Of a stretch of DNA of 49,448 nt, positions 9,901 to 18,438 are shown in pieces. The DNA is from an uncultured Oxalobacter sp. Its GTDB lineage: Bacteria; Pseudomonadota; Gammaproteobacteria; Burkholderiales; Burkholderiaceae_D. Within the stretch, counting starts at the first letter, position 1. The number at the start of each line of letters is the position of its first letter. Both the position numbers and the translations under genes were made by a program. The notes below the pieces were generated by a model that was not told the DNA's origin, searched no databases, and saw only the letters and a program-made list of their open reading frames with translations. The DNA lies in NCBI GenBank assembly GCA_934401755.1, contig CAKRSU010000013.1:1-49448 (forward strand), read 5' to 3'.

Positions 9901-10868
9901 ATTAAATTTGTTAGAGCTACCTAGTTTTACGACATTACTATTCGCGATTGCTTGTTCTGCCGTTGCATTTGTAGCAATCTTAAAGTTGGAAAGACTTTCG
10001 TTTGTAAGAGATCCATCAACAACACTTTGGGCTAATCCACCATAGATAGTATCAGCCGTTGTGTAATTAATTTCTTTGGACTTATTAATATTTGTGTCAC
10101 GTTGACCGGATGCAACTGTATTATTTGAAGCTTCAGCTATACCTGTACCGATAATAGACGTAGCTGTTAAATCGCTGGTCGTTGTTATTGTTCCTTCTTT
10201 AAGGGTGAGTAATCCGTCTGCTGCTGTATAACTTTCCCCCCCCTGATTGAAGCGAGTCTATTGTAGTATAAATGACCATTTTCCGTGATTGAGGTTTGTT
10301 TATTGCCTTCATTCAGATAGAGTATATTGCCGTTTGCTTTAGCATCTCCTGATTGGCGTGTCAGTCCCCATTGAGATGAAGATATGCCTTCCACGATATT
10401 AGTATTAATCGTATCAATGATTTTGGTACTGTTTACTGTAGATACTGCTTTACCGCCATAGGCCCTATATTTTTTACTGTTGCTATTTATTTCGGTTCTG
10501 TTGTTAAGAACAGTAATGCCACTAATAGTTGTACCGTTTTCAGTAGGGATACTATCGTTAGCTTTATAGTTATATTTATTCGATAATCCTCCAGAAGGAA
10601 CACTGTCATTTTCATACCAAAATACCCCATAATAAGCCTGATTTGGATAGTCTGCCCTAGCAAATCCCAATTTGTCGTCTTCATTATTTATTTCGTGAGA
10701 AGACGGAGCAGCCCAAGCCGCCCCATTCACCAACAAAGTCATAACAGGCAAAGCCAAGGATAATGCCGCCTTAAGCACCTTTGATTTTGACAGCGATTTA
10801 CATATTTCTGAACAAACAACGCAAGTCCTTAAGGATCTATTAAAGATTACTTTAAAAATGTGGTTCAT
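6958..10868 (-). CDS. Classical (type Va) autotransporter, phase-variable, out of frame in this sequence
   Basis: The gene starts at the ATG at 10868 with an extended signal peptide (MNHIFKVIFNRSL..., hydrophobic core about residues 31-50, cleavage near AWA-A at 51-54). That frame stops at 10185 after 227 residues. Between them lies a run of eight G (plus-strand C8, 10236-10243). The next frame is open from just after a TAG at 10258 down to 6958. One extra G (or two fewer) would join both into a protein of about 1,303 residues, so I treat this as one gene in the OFF state. The passenger is Asn/Thr/Ser-rich with about 16 repeats of an NxVxL...IxGxIYGG type, a likely beta-helix. The last ~300 residues form the autotransporter barrel ending in LTYVF. 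No good ribosome-binding site precedes the ATG. Function is probably adhesion or surface variation. A homopolymer sequencing error is the main alternative. Confidence 0.82.
10236..10243 (-). repeat. G8 homopolymer (contingency) tract inside the autotransporter gene
   Basis: Eight consecutive C on the plus strand (G on the coding strand) lie at codon 209 of the autotransporter. With eight G the N-terminal frame reads on to a stop at 10185. With nine G the codons become ATC AGG GGG GGG GAA and the long passenger/barrel frame is entered. The tract encodes the Gly-Gly of one copy of the passenger's repeated IxGG motif. Mononucleotide G/C runs of this length are known substrates for slipped-strand mispairing in host-adapted bacteria. 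Confidence 0.85.
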
Positions 10869-10933
10869 TTTTTGATATAAAAACTTGAGTAGAATCAAAG
10901 GAAATGTCTTAAAGAAAACCAAACAATGACATT

Positions 10934-10942
10934 CCCCCCCCC
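10934..10942 (-). repeat. C9/G9 homopolymer tract upstream of the autotransporter start
   Basis: Nine consecutive C on the plus strand lie 66-74 bases upstream of the ATG at 10868, in the promoter or leader region. On the coding strand it reads TGAC-G9-AATGTCATTG, with a short TGAC/GTCA dyad around it. An ATG directly after the run (10932) opens only a seven-codon reading frame (MSLFGFL). I could not place -35 and -10 boxes around it with confidence. Slippage here could tune transcription or leader translation. Confidence 0.7.
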
Positions 10943-11790
10943 GTCATCCTTTGTTAGGTTTGGGGCAAAAAGTATCGTGATGTATAAAGTACTTCATCTG
11001 AACTGAAATAGAAAGAAAGCAGATAAACAAGATCATTCAAAACATCAGAAAAGAAGAAGTCTATATGCCAGCGGTAAAAATTTTAGCGTAGACGAATTGA
11101 AATTTTAAGTCTCTGATCGTCGTCATTTTGAAAAAATTGAAAGATCATTCAAAATCAAATTAAAAATCTTAAGGCGATTTTTAATCCTTTGAAAAGATAT
11201 TGATAAATATCGTTATTTCAATCAAAACTCAAAAAAACATCGCAAAAAAAACTAAACAATAGCATCCACAAAATAGTCTTTTTAAATCATTAACATCAAA
11301 AAAATCCTTAAAAATCGTTATTTTTTAAAGATTTAACTTATCTCAATCGCTTTAAGCCATTGTCCAATAAAAAATCAAAACCCTGTTTCACAACATCAGA
11401 AATAAACAAAAACCCTAAAAACTTTAGGAAATGCGATAAAAACCAAAAATAGAATGGATTTTGCTCAAAAATTCCAAAACATCAAATGATGCTAAAAAAC
11501 AACAATCGTTCAACATCTCATAATAAGCATAAAACGATATAAAATATTCTAACAGCAAAGCTGAAAAAACGCTTAAACCTATGAAACTAAAAGCGAAAAT
11601 TTAGAGTATCCCATAATAAACTTCACATTAATAATAAAAAAACAAATTACCCTAATTCATAGAAAACCATAAAAAACAAACAATTATTGGATCAATGAAC
11701 ATCCGGTAATGCTTATTAACGGATATAGCCCTTCAAAAAAGCAGAGAAAAAACAAAAAAGAAGGTGCTATTCCAAAGAAAGGATCCATAC
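10943..11790. other. AT-rich divergent intergenic region between the two autotransporters
   Basis: About 850 bp, very A-rich on the plus strand, with no open frame of note and no RNA gene I recognise. It must hold the promoters of both divergent autotransporters. Visible structure: a 10-bp inverted repeat ATTAAAAATC (11159-11168) / GATTTTTAAT (11176-11185), and a similar imperfect one, CTTAAAAAT cgtt ATTTTTTAAAG, near 11307-11330. No transposase remnant or tRNA is seen. Confidence 0.6.
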
Positions 11791-14322
11791 ATGAACCGGA
11801 TATTCAAAGTCGTCTTCAATAAAACCAAAGGCATGTTCGTTGTTGGTGGCGAACATATCAAAACCCAAGGCAAGTCCAAAAAACTCAAACTCGCGATTAG
11901 TGCGGTTCTATTGGGAACTTCTATGCTGGCTGGTTCTGCTGCGATGGCTGAAGATATAACAATATCGGCTCCAGTATCAGGTGAAAGTAATGCTGGGAAA
12001 TATGTCTCAGGGACTTCTGAAGAAATCACAGGAGATACCATTACTTTTGAAAGTGCTAATCCAGCGACTAACGACAGCTCTAGCTATCCTGGGAACTCAT
12101 ACTTTGCAGGTGTTGTAAAAAATGGTGGAACACTGACCATTGATGCAAAAGATCTTAAAATTGGGACAAAAGGGGGCGATCGCGGTATCCGTTTAATCGG
12201 AAGTGGTAATACCCTCCAAATTTTTGCTGATACGATTACCGCTAATGTTGGCGATGAATTTGTTCATGTTCGTGAAGGAGATGGATCATCTGTTGCCAAT
12301 ATTGGTTCAGCTGAAAGACGTATTGGTACTTTTATTGGCAAAACAGGTTGGGGTAAAGATGACTACGGGGTTTCTTTACTGCAAGTTAATGAAGGAAATA
12401 CCTTAAATTTCTATGCAAAAAATGCCTCTTTTGATGGGCCAACGGGTGCTTATGGTGGTGTTTTTGGTTCAGGTAGTCATGGGACTCTTCTGGTTGATGT
12501 TTCCGAAAAATTAACAATTGACGGTAATATTTCAGGTTCTTATGGAACAATGAATGGGGAGAATGATAAATCTACAGAATTTAATATGACCGTTAAAGCT
12601 GGTGAATTAGATCTAAAAGGAGATATCAACGCGGGGTCTATGGGAGAAGGTTATTCTAACTTTTCTAGAAAAACCAATATAAAGATTGAAGCAGCAAAAG
12701 CCGCTGTAACAGGTAACATCCATGGTTTTGGTCGAGGCAATATCGATTTCACAGCAGATCAATTGGCGATGACCGGTGATATCCATGGTAAAAAAGATAG
12801 TGGTATTGTTGTTAATGCAGCTGATTTGAATTTAACCGGCGATATTATTGCTGAAGAAACTTCGAAGATTGCCATTAATCAAGGCAAAATGGATGCAATA
12901 ACAAAAATCCAAGGGAACATTAAAACAGTAGCTTCTAATACACAAGACAGCCCAACCGTTAATATCATTTTATCCGGCGAAAAATCATATCTTGAAGGGG
13001 CAATTGACGATAATGCTCAAGGAACGTCCATCTCTTTTAATAATGGCGCTTCTTGGAACGTCACTGATAATAGCGTAGTCAACAATCTAAAAGTTGATAA
13101 TGCTCAAATCAACATCAACGGCACCAACACCCAAGTTAAAACCAACACCCTAAGCGGTAACGCCAACATCAACCTCGCCACCGTTGCCAATGGTGATGAC
13201 ACCTTCCAGGCTGGTAATGTTACTGCCAACAATGCTGAAAACGCCAAACTTAACGTCAACTACACCGGCATCACCGCAGACAACATCAACAATGCACAAA
13301 AGGCGATGCAAAACCTCTCTAGTCACATCCAAGCAACCGATGCTAACGTCACTAACCATGTTGCTGAAGGCGATGTTGCCGGTGCATTAACCTGGACCAG
13401 CATCAATGATGCCATCACCAACGTCAAAGAACAGAAAAACAGCACACTTTCTGCATTAACCAACCTTGCGGCCAACAACTTCCTCGTCTTTAGAGCTCAA
13501 ACCAATGACCTCGACAAACGCATGGGTGACCTTAGAACCATGCCAAATAGTGATGGTGCTTGGGCACGTATTATCGCTGGACAAAGCCAATACAAAAACA
13601 TCCACAACACCTACCAAACCCTCCAAGCTGGGATAGACCACCGTATTGGCAACTTCATCGTTGGGGGAACCGCCTCCTATACCGATGGAGAGGGCACCTT
13701 AAGACATGGTGACTCCGATGACAAAAACTACACCTTTGGCCTTTATGGATCATGGCTTAACAATGACGGACAATTCATCGACGTCATCGTCAAACGCCAA
13801 CACCTCCAAAGCGACTACGACCTTAGAAGCGATAGTGGCCTAAAAACCAAAGGCTCCTACCATACCGAAGGCACCTCCATCTCTGCGGAATACGGCTGGA
13901 GAATTGGGATAAACAACACCAACTACTACATCGAACCCCAAGCCGAATTCACCTATGGGCATTTGGATAGCGTCACCTACAAAACCAACCGCGGTGTCAA
14001 AATCAACCAAGACGCCATCAAAACCGCTGTTGGACGAGTTGGCCTTGCAGCTGGTTGGGTTTCTCCAGACAAAACCAGCAGTGCCTACATCAAAGCCTCC
14101 GTCCTTAACGATTGGGAAGGCGATGCAAGAACCAAAGCCTCTAAAGACGGCATTAGTCGTAAATACCACGAAGACATGGGCGGAACATGGGGAGAATTTG
14201 CTATTGGCGGTACCTATAACCTCAACAAAAACCTCTCATTCTACGGAGAAGCCGAAACCACCAGTGGGAACCCGGTTAGAACCACCTATCAAATTTCTGC
14301 AGGGATGAGATACAGCTTCTAA
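11791..14322 (+). CDS. Classical (type Va) autotransporter with ESPR signal peptide
   Basis: 843 residues from the ATG at 11791, which has AAAGGA at 11778-11783 as a well-spaced ribosome-binding site. A longer reading from 11764 lacks one and would hide the ESPR. The N-terminus (MNRIFKVVFNKTKGMFVV...) is an extended signal peptide with a hydrophobic core at about 33-50 and cleavage after AMA at 51-53. Residues ~55-430 form a passenger with beta-helix-like LTGDI / VTGNI rungs (about 270-370). After a helical linker comes the translocator barrel (about 590-843), with RMGDLR...GAWARI and the C-terminal GMRYSF. No protease triad or RGD motif is seen, so its function is unknown, perhaps adhesion. 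Codon use changes near 13090 (see findings). It is divergent from the first autotransporter. Confidence 0.9.
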   Translation: MNRIFKVVFNKTKGMFVVGGEHIKTQGKSKKLKLAISAVLLGTSMLAGSAAMAEDITISAPVSGESNAGKYVSGTSEEITGDTITFESANPATNDSSSYPGNSYFAGVVKNGGTLTIDAKDLKIGTKGGDRGIRLIGSGNTLQIFADTITANVGDEFVHVREGDGSSVANIGSAERRIGTFIGKTGWGKDDYGVSLLQVNEGNTLNFYAKNASFDGPTGAYGGVFGSGSHGTLLVDVSEKLTIDGNISGSYGTMNGENDKSTEFNMTVKAGELDLKGDINAGSMGEGYSNFSRKTNIKIEAAKAAVTGNIHGFGRGNIDFTADQLAMTGDIHGKKDSGIVVNAADLNLTGDIIAEETSKIAINQGKMDAITKIQGNIKTVASNTQDSPTVNIILSGEKSYLEGAIDDNAQGTSISFNNGASWNVTDNSVVNNLKVDNAQININGTNTQVKTNTLSGNANINLATVANGDDTFQAGNVTANNAENAKLNVNYTGITADNINNAQKAMQNLSSHIQATDANVTNHVAEGDVAGALTWTSINDAITNVKEQKNSTLSALTNLAANNFLVFRAQTNDLDKRMGDLRTMPNSDGAWARIIAGQSQYKNIHNTYQTLQAGIDHRIGNFIVGGTASYTDGEGTLRHGDSDDKNYTFGLYGSWLNNDGQFIDVIVKRQHLQSDYDLRSDSGLKTKGSYHTEGTSISAEYGWRIGINNTNYYIEPQAEFTYGHLDSVTYKTNRGVKINQDAIKTAVGRVGLAAGWVSPDKTSSAYIKASVLNDWEGDARTKASKDGISRKYHEDMGGTWGEFAIGGTYNLNKNLSFYGEAETTSGNPVRTTYQISAGMRYSF

Positions 14323-14369
14323 GCATTTGCACGTTTAACACTTTTCATTTTTATCGTTGTTCCCAGAAA

Positions 14370-14407
14370 AAAAGAGCACTTCCTTTCAAGGCGGTGCTCT
14401 TTTCTTT
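14370..14407 (+). terminator. Rho-independent terminator after the second autotransporter
   Basis: AAAAGAGCAC (14370-14379) pairs with GTGCTCTTTT (14394-14403), followed by CTTT. The 14-base loop contains a further CCTT/AAGG mini-stem. It lies 48 bases after the stop codon. Confidence 0.85.
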
Positions 14408-14409
14408 AG

Positions 14410-14918
14410 GACAGAAATACTTAAGAGCGAAGAATTGCTAAAAAATGGCGATATTTTGTTTGCTTGTCCATTGCTTCATTCGACAAAATGCGCTTTAAAA
14501 ATAAGTATGCGGGTGAAATTGGAAAATCAATGATGGGTTTGCATGATTTTATTTTTAATTAGATCCAAGTTTTTAATCAGCCAAATTAATCAATTTATTT
14601 AAGAGTATTGAAAAATTTGGAATCGTTCTCTTTCTTAATTTAATCATGATTAACTGTTTTAAAGATAAGGAATAATTCATAGATCAAAAAATGAAGATTG
14701 AATGCATTTAGTGAATGTTAAAAAGTTGTTAATTAGAGGTAAGAGAGTTTAAAAATAATATCTTTTTAAATAAAAGGAGGTATTAAAATTAAGAAGAGCT
14801 AGCATGATGCTTTCAGTATACTTTCTAAGTATGTGATTTATTTTATTTTTTTGTTTTTCTGATATGAAAAATAATTATCTAAGTCATTGACTTCATTGAA
14901 AAAATTAATAGAAATGTC
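14410..14918. other. AT-rich intergenic region upstream of the dcw promoter
   Basis: About 500 bp with no credible gene. It holds short AT-rich stretches and an isolated AAAGGAGG-like sequence near 14775 that is not followed by a usable start and frame. It separates the autotransporter island from the dcw cluster. I see no repeat, tRNA or element boundary in it. Confidence 0.6.
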
Positions 14919-14947
14919 TTGACCACTTTGTCCATATCCAATAAAGT
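14919..14947 (+). promoter_or_regulatory. Putative sigma70 promoter of the dcw cluster (Pmra)
   Basis: The -35 TTGACC (14919-14924), a 17-bp spacer and -10 TAAAGT (14942-14947) place the start of transcription near 14954, about 80 bases before mraZ. The -10 box runs directly into the MraZ-type repeats. It is inferred from sequence only. Confidence 0.6.
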
Positions 14948-14990
14948 GGGCGATAGTGTCGTTTTGTGTTGTTTTGTGGGAAAAAGTGAC
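14946..14990 (+). promoter_or_regulatory. Putative MraZ operator: five GTG repeats at 10-bp spacing
   Basis: GTG occurs at 14946, 14956, 14966, 14976 and 14986, exactly one per 10 bp. The first and fourth copies are full GTGGG. Known MraZ sites are TGGGN-type repeats spaced 5 bp apart (10-bp period) in front of mraZ, so this fits an autoregulatory operator. It overlaps the -10 box and the predicted transcription start, as expected for repression. Confidence 0.65.
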
Positions 14991-15033
14991 TAAGTGATGG
15001 TAGTTTTTGTCATCGCACAAAAAGAGTATCAAG

Positions 15034-15462
15034 ATGTTTCAAGGCGCTTCTTCAATTAGTTTGGATGCCAAGGGAAGAATGGTTGTTCCGACCCGACATC
15101 GTGATGTGTTATTTGCACAGTGCGCTGGACAGATTACGCTTACTCGCCACCCTGATGGTTGTTTATTATTTTTTCCTCGCCCTGTTTGGGAAGAACATCG
15201 CAAAAAGATTGCAGCATGGCCAATGTCTGCACGTATGTGGCAGCGTATTTTTCTTGGCAATGCGATGGATGTCGAAATTGATTCTGCGGGGAGAATCCTT
15301 ATTGCGCCTGAACTTAGAAAAGCGATAGGGCTATCTCGTAAAGTTATGTTTATTGGAATGGGAAGTCATTTTGAGATCTGGGATGCGGCAAAATTGGCAG
15401 AAAAAGAAGCCGAAGCCATTGCGGCGGGTACACCAGATGTTTTGCAAGACTTCTCATTTTAA
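15034..15462 (+). CDS. mraZ: Transcriptional regulator MraZ
   Basis: 142 residues. MraZ is a ring-forming DNA-binding protein with two SpoVT/AbrB-like repeats that represses its own dcw promoter. Both repeats show the family motif: [13 protein letters not shown] (about 10-22) and [13 protein letters not shown] (about 89-101). I start at the ATG at 15034, giving the canonical [16 protein letters not shown]-terminus, rather than the TTG at 15007. It is the first gene of the cluster, just downstream of a promoter and a set of MraZ-type repeats. rsmH follows after 19 bases. Confidence 0.94.
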   Translation: MFQGASSISLDAKGRMVVPTRHRDVLFAQCAGQITLTRHPDGCLLFFPRPVWEEHRKKIAAWPMSARMWQRIFLGNAMDVEIDSAGRILIAPELRKAIGLSRKVMFIGMGSHFEIWDAAKLAEKEAEAIAAGTPDVLQDFSF

Positions 15463-15481
15463 AAATCATTAGGGTGCGCAA

Positions 15482-16426
15482 GTGACAACCAACGAACATC
15501 AGACAGTACTGCTGACAGAAGCGGTAGATGCCCTGGACATTTCCGGTGCACGAGCTGATGGTGTGTATCTGGATGGAACTTTTGGTCGAGGTGGGCATAG
15601 CCGTTTAATCCTTGAACAATTAGGCCGTCAAGGGAAATTAATTGCTTTTGATAAAGATCCTCAAGCGGTTATCGCTGCAAAATGTATTCAGGATAATCGT
15701 TTTATGATGGTACATGGCAGTTTTGCGGATTTAGATCAGGTGCTTAATTGTCAAGGGATTTCACAGATAGATGGGATTTTGCTGGATTTAGGTATCTCAT
15801 CGCCGCAAGTTGATGATGCAACAAGAGGGTTTAGTTTTAGGCAAGATGGTCCATTAGATATGCGTATGGATCCTTCTAAGGGCATTTCTGCAAAAGAATG
15901 GCTAGCAATTGAATCGGAAGAAAAAATAGCCGAAATTATTTATCAGTATGGAGAAGAACGGTTTGCTCGGCAAATTGCTAAGGAAATTGTTACTAGTCGT
16001 ATTCATCAGGCCATTGATAGTACCGCAAAACTTGCAGAGATTGTTGCTAGAGCCGTTAAAACGCGTGAAAAGGGGAAAAATCCAGCGACTCGTACATTTC
16101 AGGCAATACGGATTTTCATTAATCGAGAGCTTGAAGATCTTCAAATAGGTCTTGATGCTGCATGGAATCGCTTAGCGTTATACGGGCGGATGGCCGTAAT
16201 TAGTTTTCATTCATTAGAAGATCGTATTGTGAAACGCTTTTTTTCTGAGCATTCCGAAATTAAAAGGCCTGATCGACGTTTACCAATTCGTGCTTGTGAT
16301 TTACCGCAGCCGGAAATGAAGCTATATAAGCGATTAAAACCCTCTATGGCTGAGATTCACCATAACGTAAGGGCTCGTTCAGCAATTTTAAGAATTGGTG
16401 AACGCATCCGTTTAGGGGGGATCTAA
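15482..16426 (+). CDS. rsmH: 16S rRNA m4C1402 N4-methyltransferase RsmH
   Basis: 314 residues; a SAM-dependent methyltransferase that modifies C1402 of 16S rRNA in the decoding centre. The SAM-binding motif is [10 protein letters not shown] (about 29-38), with [20 protein letters not shown] in the middle and the conserved [15 protein letters not shown] region near residue 240. The start is GTG at 15482, with AGGGTG just upstream. The last codons contain a run of six G. Second gene of dcw, one base from ftsL. Confidence 0.95.
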   Translation: MTTNEHQTVLLTEAVDALDISGARADGVYLDGTFGRGGHSRLILEQLGRQGKLIAFDKDPQAVIAAKCIQDNRFMMVHGSFADLDQVLNCQGISQIDGILLDLGISSPQVDDATRGFSFRQDGPLDMRMDPSKGISAKEWLAIESEEKIAEIIYQYGEERFARQIAKEIVTSRIHQAIDSTAKLAEIVARAVKTREKGKNPATRTFQAIRIFINRELEDLQIGLDAAWNRLALYGRMAVISFHSLEDRIVKRFFSEHSEIKRPDRRLPIRACDLPQPEMKLYKRLKPSMAEIHHNVRARSAILRIGERIRLGGI

Positions 16427-16427
16427 C

Positions 16428-16691
16428 ATGAAAGAACAGGTTCCATGGGCGCTTGCTATTTTGCTGGTGATATCGGCATTAGGGTTGATTAATTCTCAGT
16501 ACCATGCTCGTAAATTATTTGCGCAAGTCGAACTCGCTCAAGTTCAGACTCGTCAGTTAGAGATTGAATGGGGCCAATTACAGATTAAACAGTCTGCAAA
16601 TAGTCAACATGCCTTAGTTGAGGATAAGGCTAATGGATTAGATATGGTCCGTATTGATAAAACCAACACAGAATTCATTAGGCAGGAGTAA
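16428..16691 (+). CDS. ftsL: Cell division protein FtsL
   Basis: 87 residues. FtsL is a bitopic inner-membrane protein with a short cytoplasmic start, a membrane segment at about residues 7-21 and a periplasmic heptad-like coiled coil (about 24-60). It forms the FtsQLB complex that activates FtsW/FtsI. Sequence similarity in this family is low, so the call rests on size, topology and position between rsmH and ftsI. It abuts ftsI directly. Confidence 0.9.
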   Translation: MKEQVPWALAILLVISALGLINSQYHARKLFAQVELAQVQTRQLEIEWGQLQIKQSANSQHALVEDKANGLDMVRIDKTNTEFIRQE

Positions 16692-18431
16692 ATGATGAAG
16701 CGCCTAATCGAATTCTATCAAGGTTTTCTAAAAAGTATGCGGCATGATGAGACGGAAAATGCCACTATTTTTTCGCCATTAAAGCCGCGTGCAGCTTTAT
16801 CTCCTGTTCGCTCAAAGATTGTATTAGGTATTTTATTTGGAGCCTTTGTTCTCTTAATTCTTCGCGCATTATGGCTGCAAGCCCTTTCGACCGATTTTTT
16901 GCAAAAGCAAGGCGAAAATCGTTATGCAAGGCGTTTAGTGATGCCAGCAATTCGGGGGCGAATTTTAGATCGTAATGGTCATGTATTGGCTTCAAGTATG
17001 CAAGTAAAAGCAATTTGGGCGATTCCTGAGGATGCTGTGGGGGCGCCTCCTGATAAATTGCGCCAATTAGCGGCATTGTTAGAGATGCCTGAAGAAGCCG
17101 TTGTATCAAAATTAAATTCCGAAAAAAGTTTTGTTTATTTAAAGCGCCAAGTTGAATTAGAGACTGCCGACAAAATTATGGAATTGGGTATTCCAGGTAT
17201 TCAGACAAAAAAAGAATATAAACGCTATTATCCCGAAGGTGAAGCCATGGCGCATGTGGTCGGTTTTACCGATATTGAAGACAAAGGACAAGAAGGGATT
17301 GAGCTGGCATTTCAAGATATATTGGCCGGTAAAAATGGTAGCCGTCGTGTAATTAAAGATCGTTTAGGTCGTATCGTTGAAGATCTTCAAGAAGCCAAAG
17401 AGCCTATTGATGGGCAAGATTTGGTGCTTTCTATTGATAGCCAATTACAGTATATCGCATATAAGCGTTTACAAGAAGCGGTTGCAGAACATCATGCAAA
17501 AGCGGGTAGTGTTATCGTTTTAGATACGCATACGGGAGAAGTGTTGGCAATGGCTAATACCCCAACATTTAATCCTAATAATAGAAAAGATATTACGCCA
17601 GCACAGGTTAGAAATCGTGTGATGACCGATGCGTTTGAACCGGGATCGATTATGAAACCTTTTGCTGTGGCGTTAGGATTAGAAAAAGGTAAGGTTTCTC
17701 CGGAGACGATGATTGATACCAATGGCGGGAGAATGACAATTGGTACAGCAACAATTGGGGATTCTCATCGGCACGGAACGCTATCGGTCAGTCAAGTTAT
17801 TGAAAAATCATCAAATATTGGGACAGCAAAGATTGCCTTAATGTTTTCTCCACAAGAAATGTGGGAAATGTTTTCATCGGTTGGTTTTGGACAGCAGCCC
17901 CAATTTGGATTTCCTGGCGCGTCAGCCGGACGTCTTCGTCCTTATAAATCGTGGATACCGGTTGAACAGGCAACGATGAGTTATGGTCATGGGGTGTCCG
18001 TTTCTCTTTTTCAAATAGCGCGTGCTTATATGATTTTTGCGCGTCAAGGTGACATGATTCCGTTAACCTTTATGAAGCGAGATGAAGTTCCTGAAGGACG
18101 GCAAATTATTTCTGCTAAAACTGCTGAACAAATGCGAAATATGTTGGAACTTGTGGTTGGCCCTGGGGGAACAGCAAAACAGGCTGCTGTACCAGGGTAT
18201 CGCGTTGGTGGGAAGACCGGAACGGCTTATAAAATTGAAAACGGACGATATGTTCGAAAATATGTCGGATCGTTTGTCGGGTTAGCGCCAATTTCTAATC
18301 CTCGAGTCATTATTGCCGTTATGATCGACGAACCAACAGAAGGTCATTTTGGGGGCACAGTGGCTGCGCCAGTATTTTCAAAATTGGCATTTGAAATTAT
18401 GCGTGCAATGAATATTCCACCCGATGCTTGA
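16692..18431 (+). CDS. ftsI: Septal peptidoglycan transpeptidase FtsI (PBP3)
   Basis: 579 residues; a class B penicillin-binding protein that crosslinks septal peptidoglycan with FtsW. It has an N-terminal membrane anchor (about 43-60), a PBP dimer/pedestal domain, then the transpeptidase with all three active-site motifs: SIMK (Ser319-Lys322), SSN (373-375) and KTG (508-510). The RGRILDRNG motif near residue 90 is also typical. Length is close to E. coli FtsI. The end is followed by murE with a seven-base gap that contains its ribosome-binding site. Confidence 0.96.
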   Translation: MMKRLIEFYQGFLKSMRHDETENATIFSPLKPRAALSPVRSKIVLGILFGAFVLLILRALWLQALSTDFLQKQGENRYARRLVMPAIRGRILDRNGHVLASSMQVKAIWAIPEDAVGAPPDKLRQLAALLEMPEEAVVSKLNSEKSFVYLKRQVELETADKIMELGIPGIQTKKEYKRYYPEGEAMAHVVGFTDIEDKGQEGIELAFQDILAGKNGSRRVIKDRLGRIVEDLQEAKEPIDGQDLVLSIDSQLQYIAYKRLQEAVAEHHAKAGSVIVLDTHTGEVLAMANTPTFNPNNRKDITPAQVRNRVMTDAFEPGSIMKPFAVALGLEKGKVSPETMIDTNGGRMTIGTATIGDSHRHGTLSVSQVIEKSSNIGTAKIALMFSPQEMWEMFSSVGFGQQPQFGFPGASAGRLRPYKSWIPVEQATMSYGHGVSVSLFQIARAYMIFARQGDMIPLTFMKRDEVPEGRQIISAKTAEQMRNMLELVVGPGGTAKQAAVPGYRVGGKTGTAYKIENGRYVRKYVGSFVGLAPISNPRVIIAVMIDEPTEGHFGGTVAAPVFSKLAFEIMRAMNIPPDA

Positions 18432-18438
18432 GGAAGAT

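Noticed and set aside
11020..11120. Possible transposase remnant between the autotransporters
   Set aside because: Only very short open stretches, no terminal inverted repeats and no recognisable transposase motif.
14770..14800. AAAGGAGG-like ribosome-binding site in the mraZ upstream gap
   Set aside because: No ATG, GTG or TTG with an open frame follows at a usable distance.
16412..16420. Run of six G at the end of rsmH as another slippage tract
   Set aside because: It is short, at the last codons of an intact housekeeping gene, and the frame is correct. There is no sign of switching.
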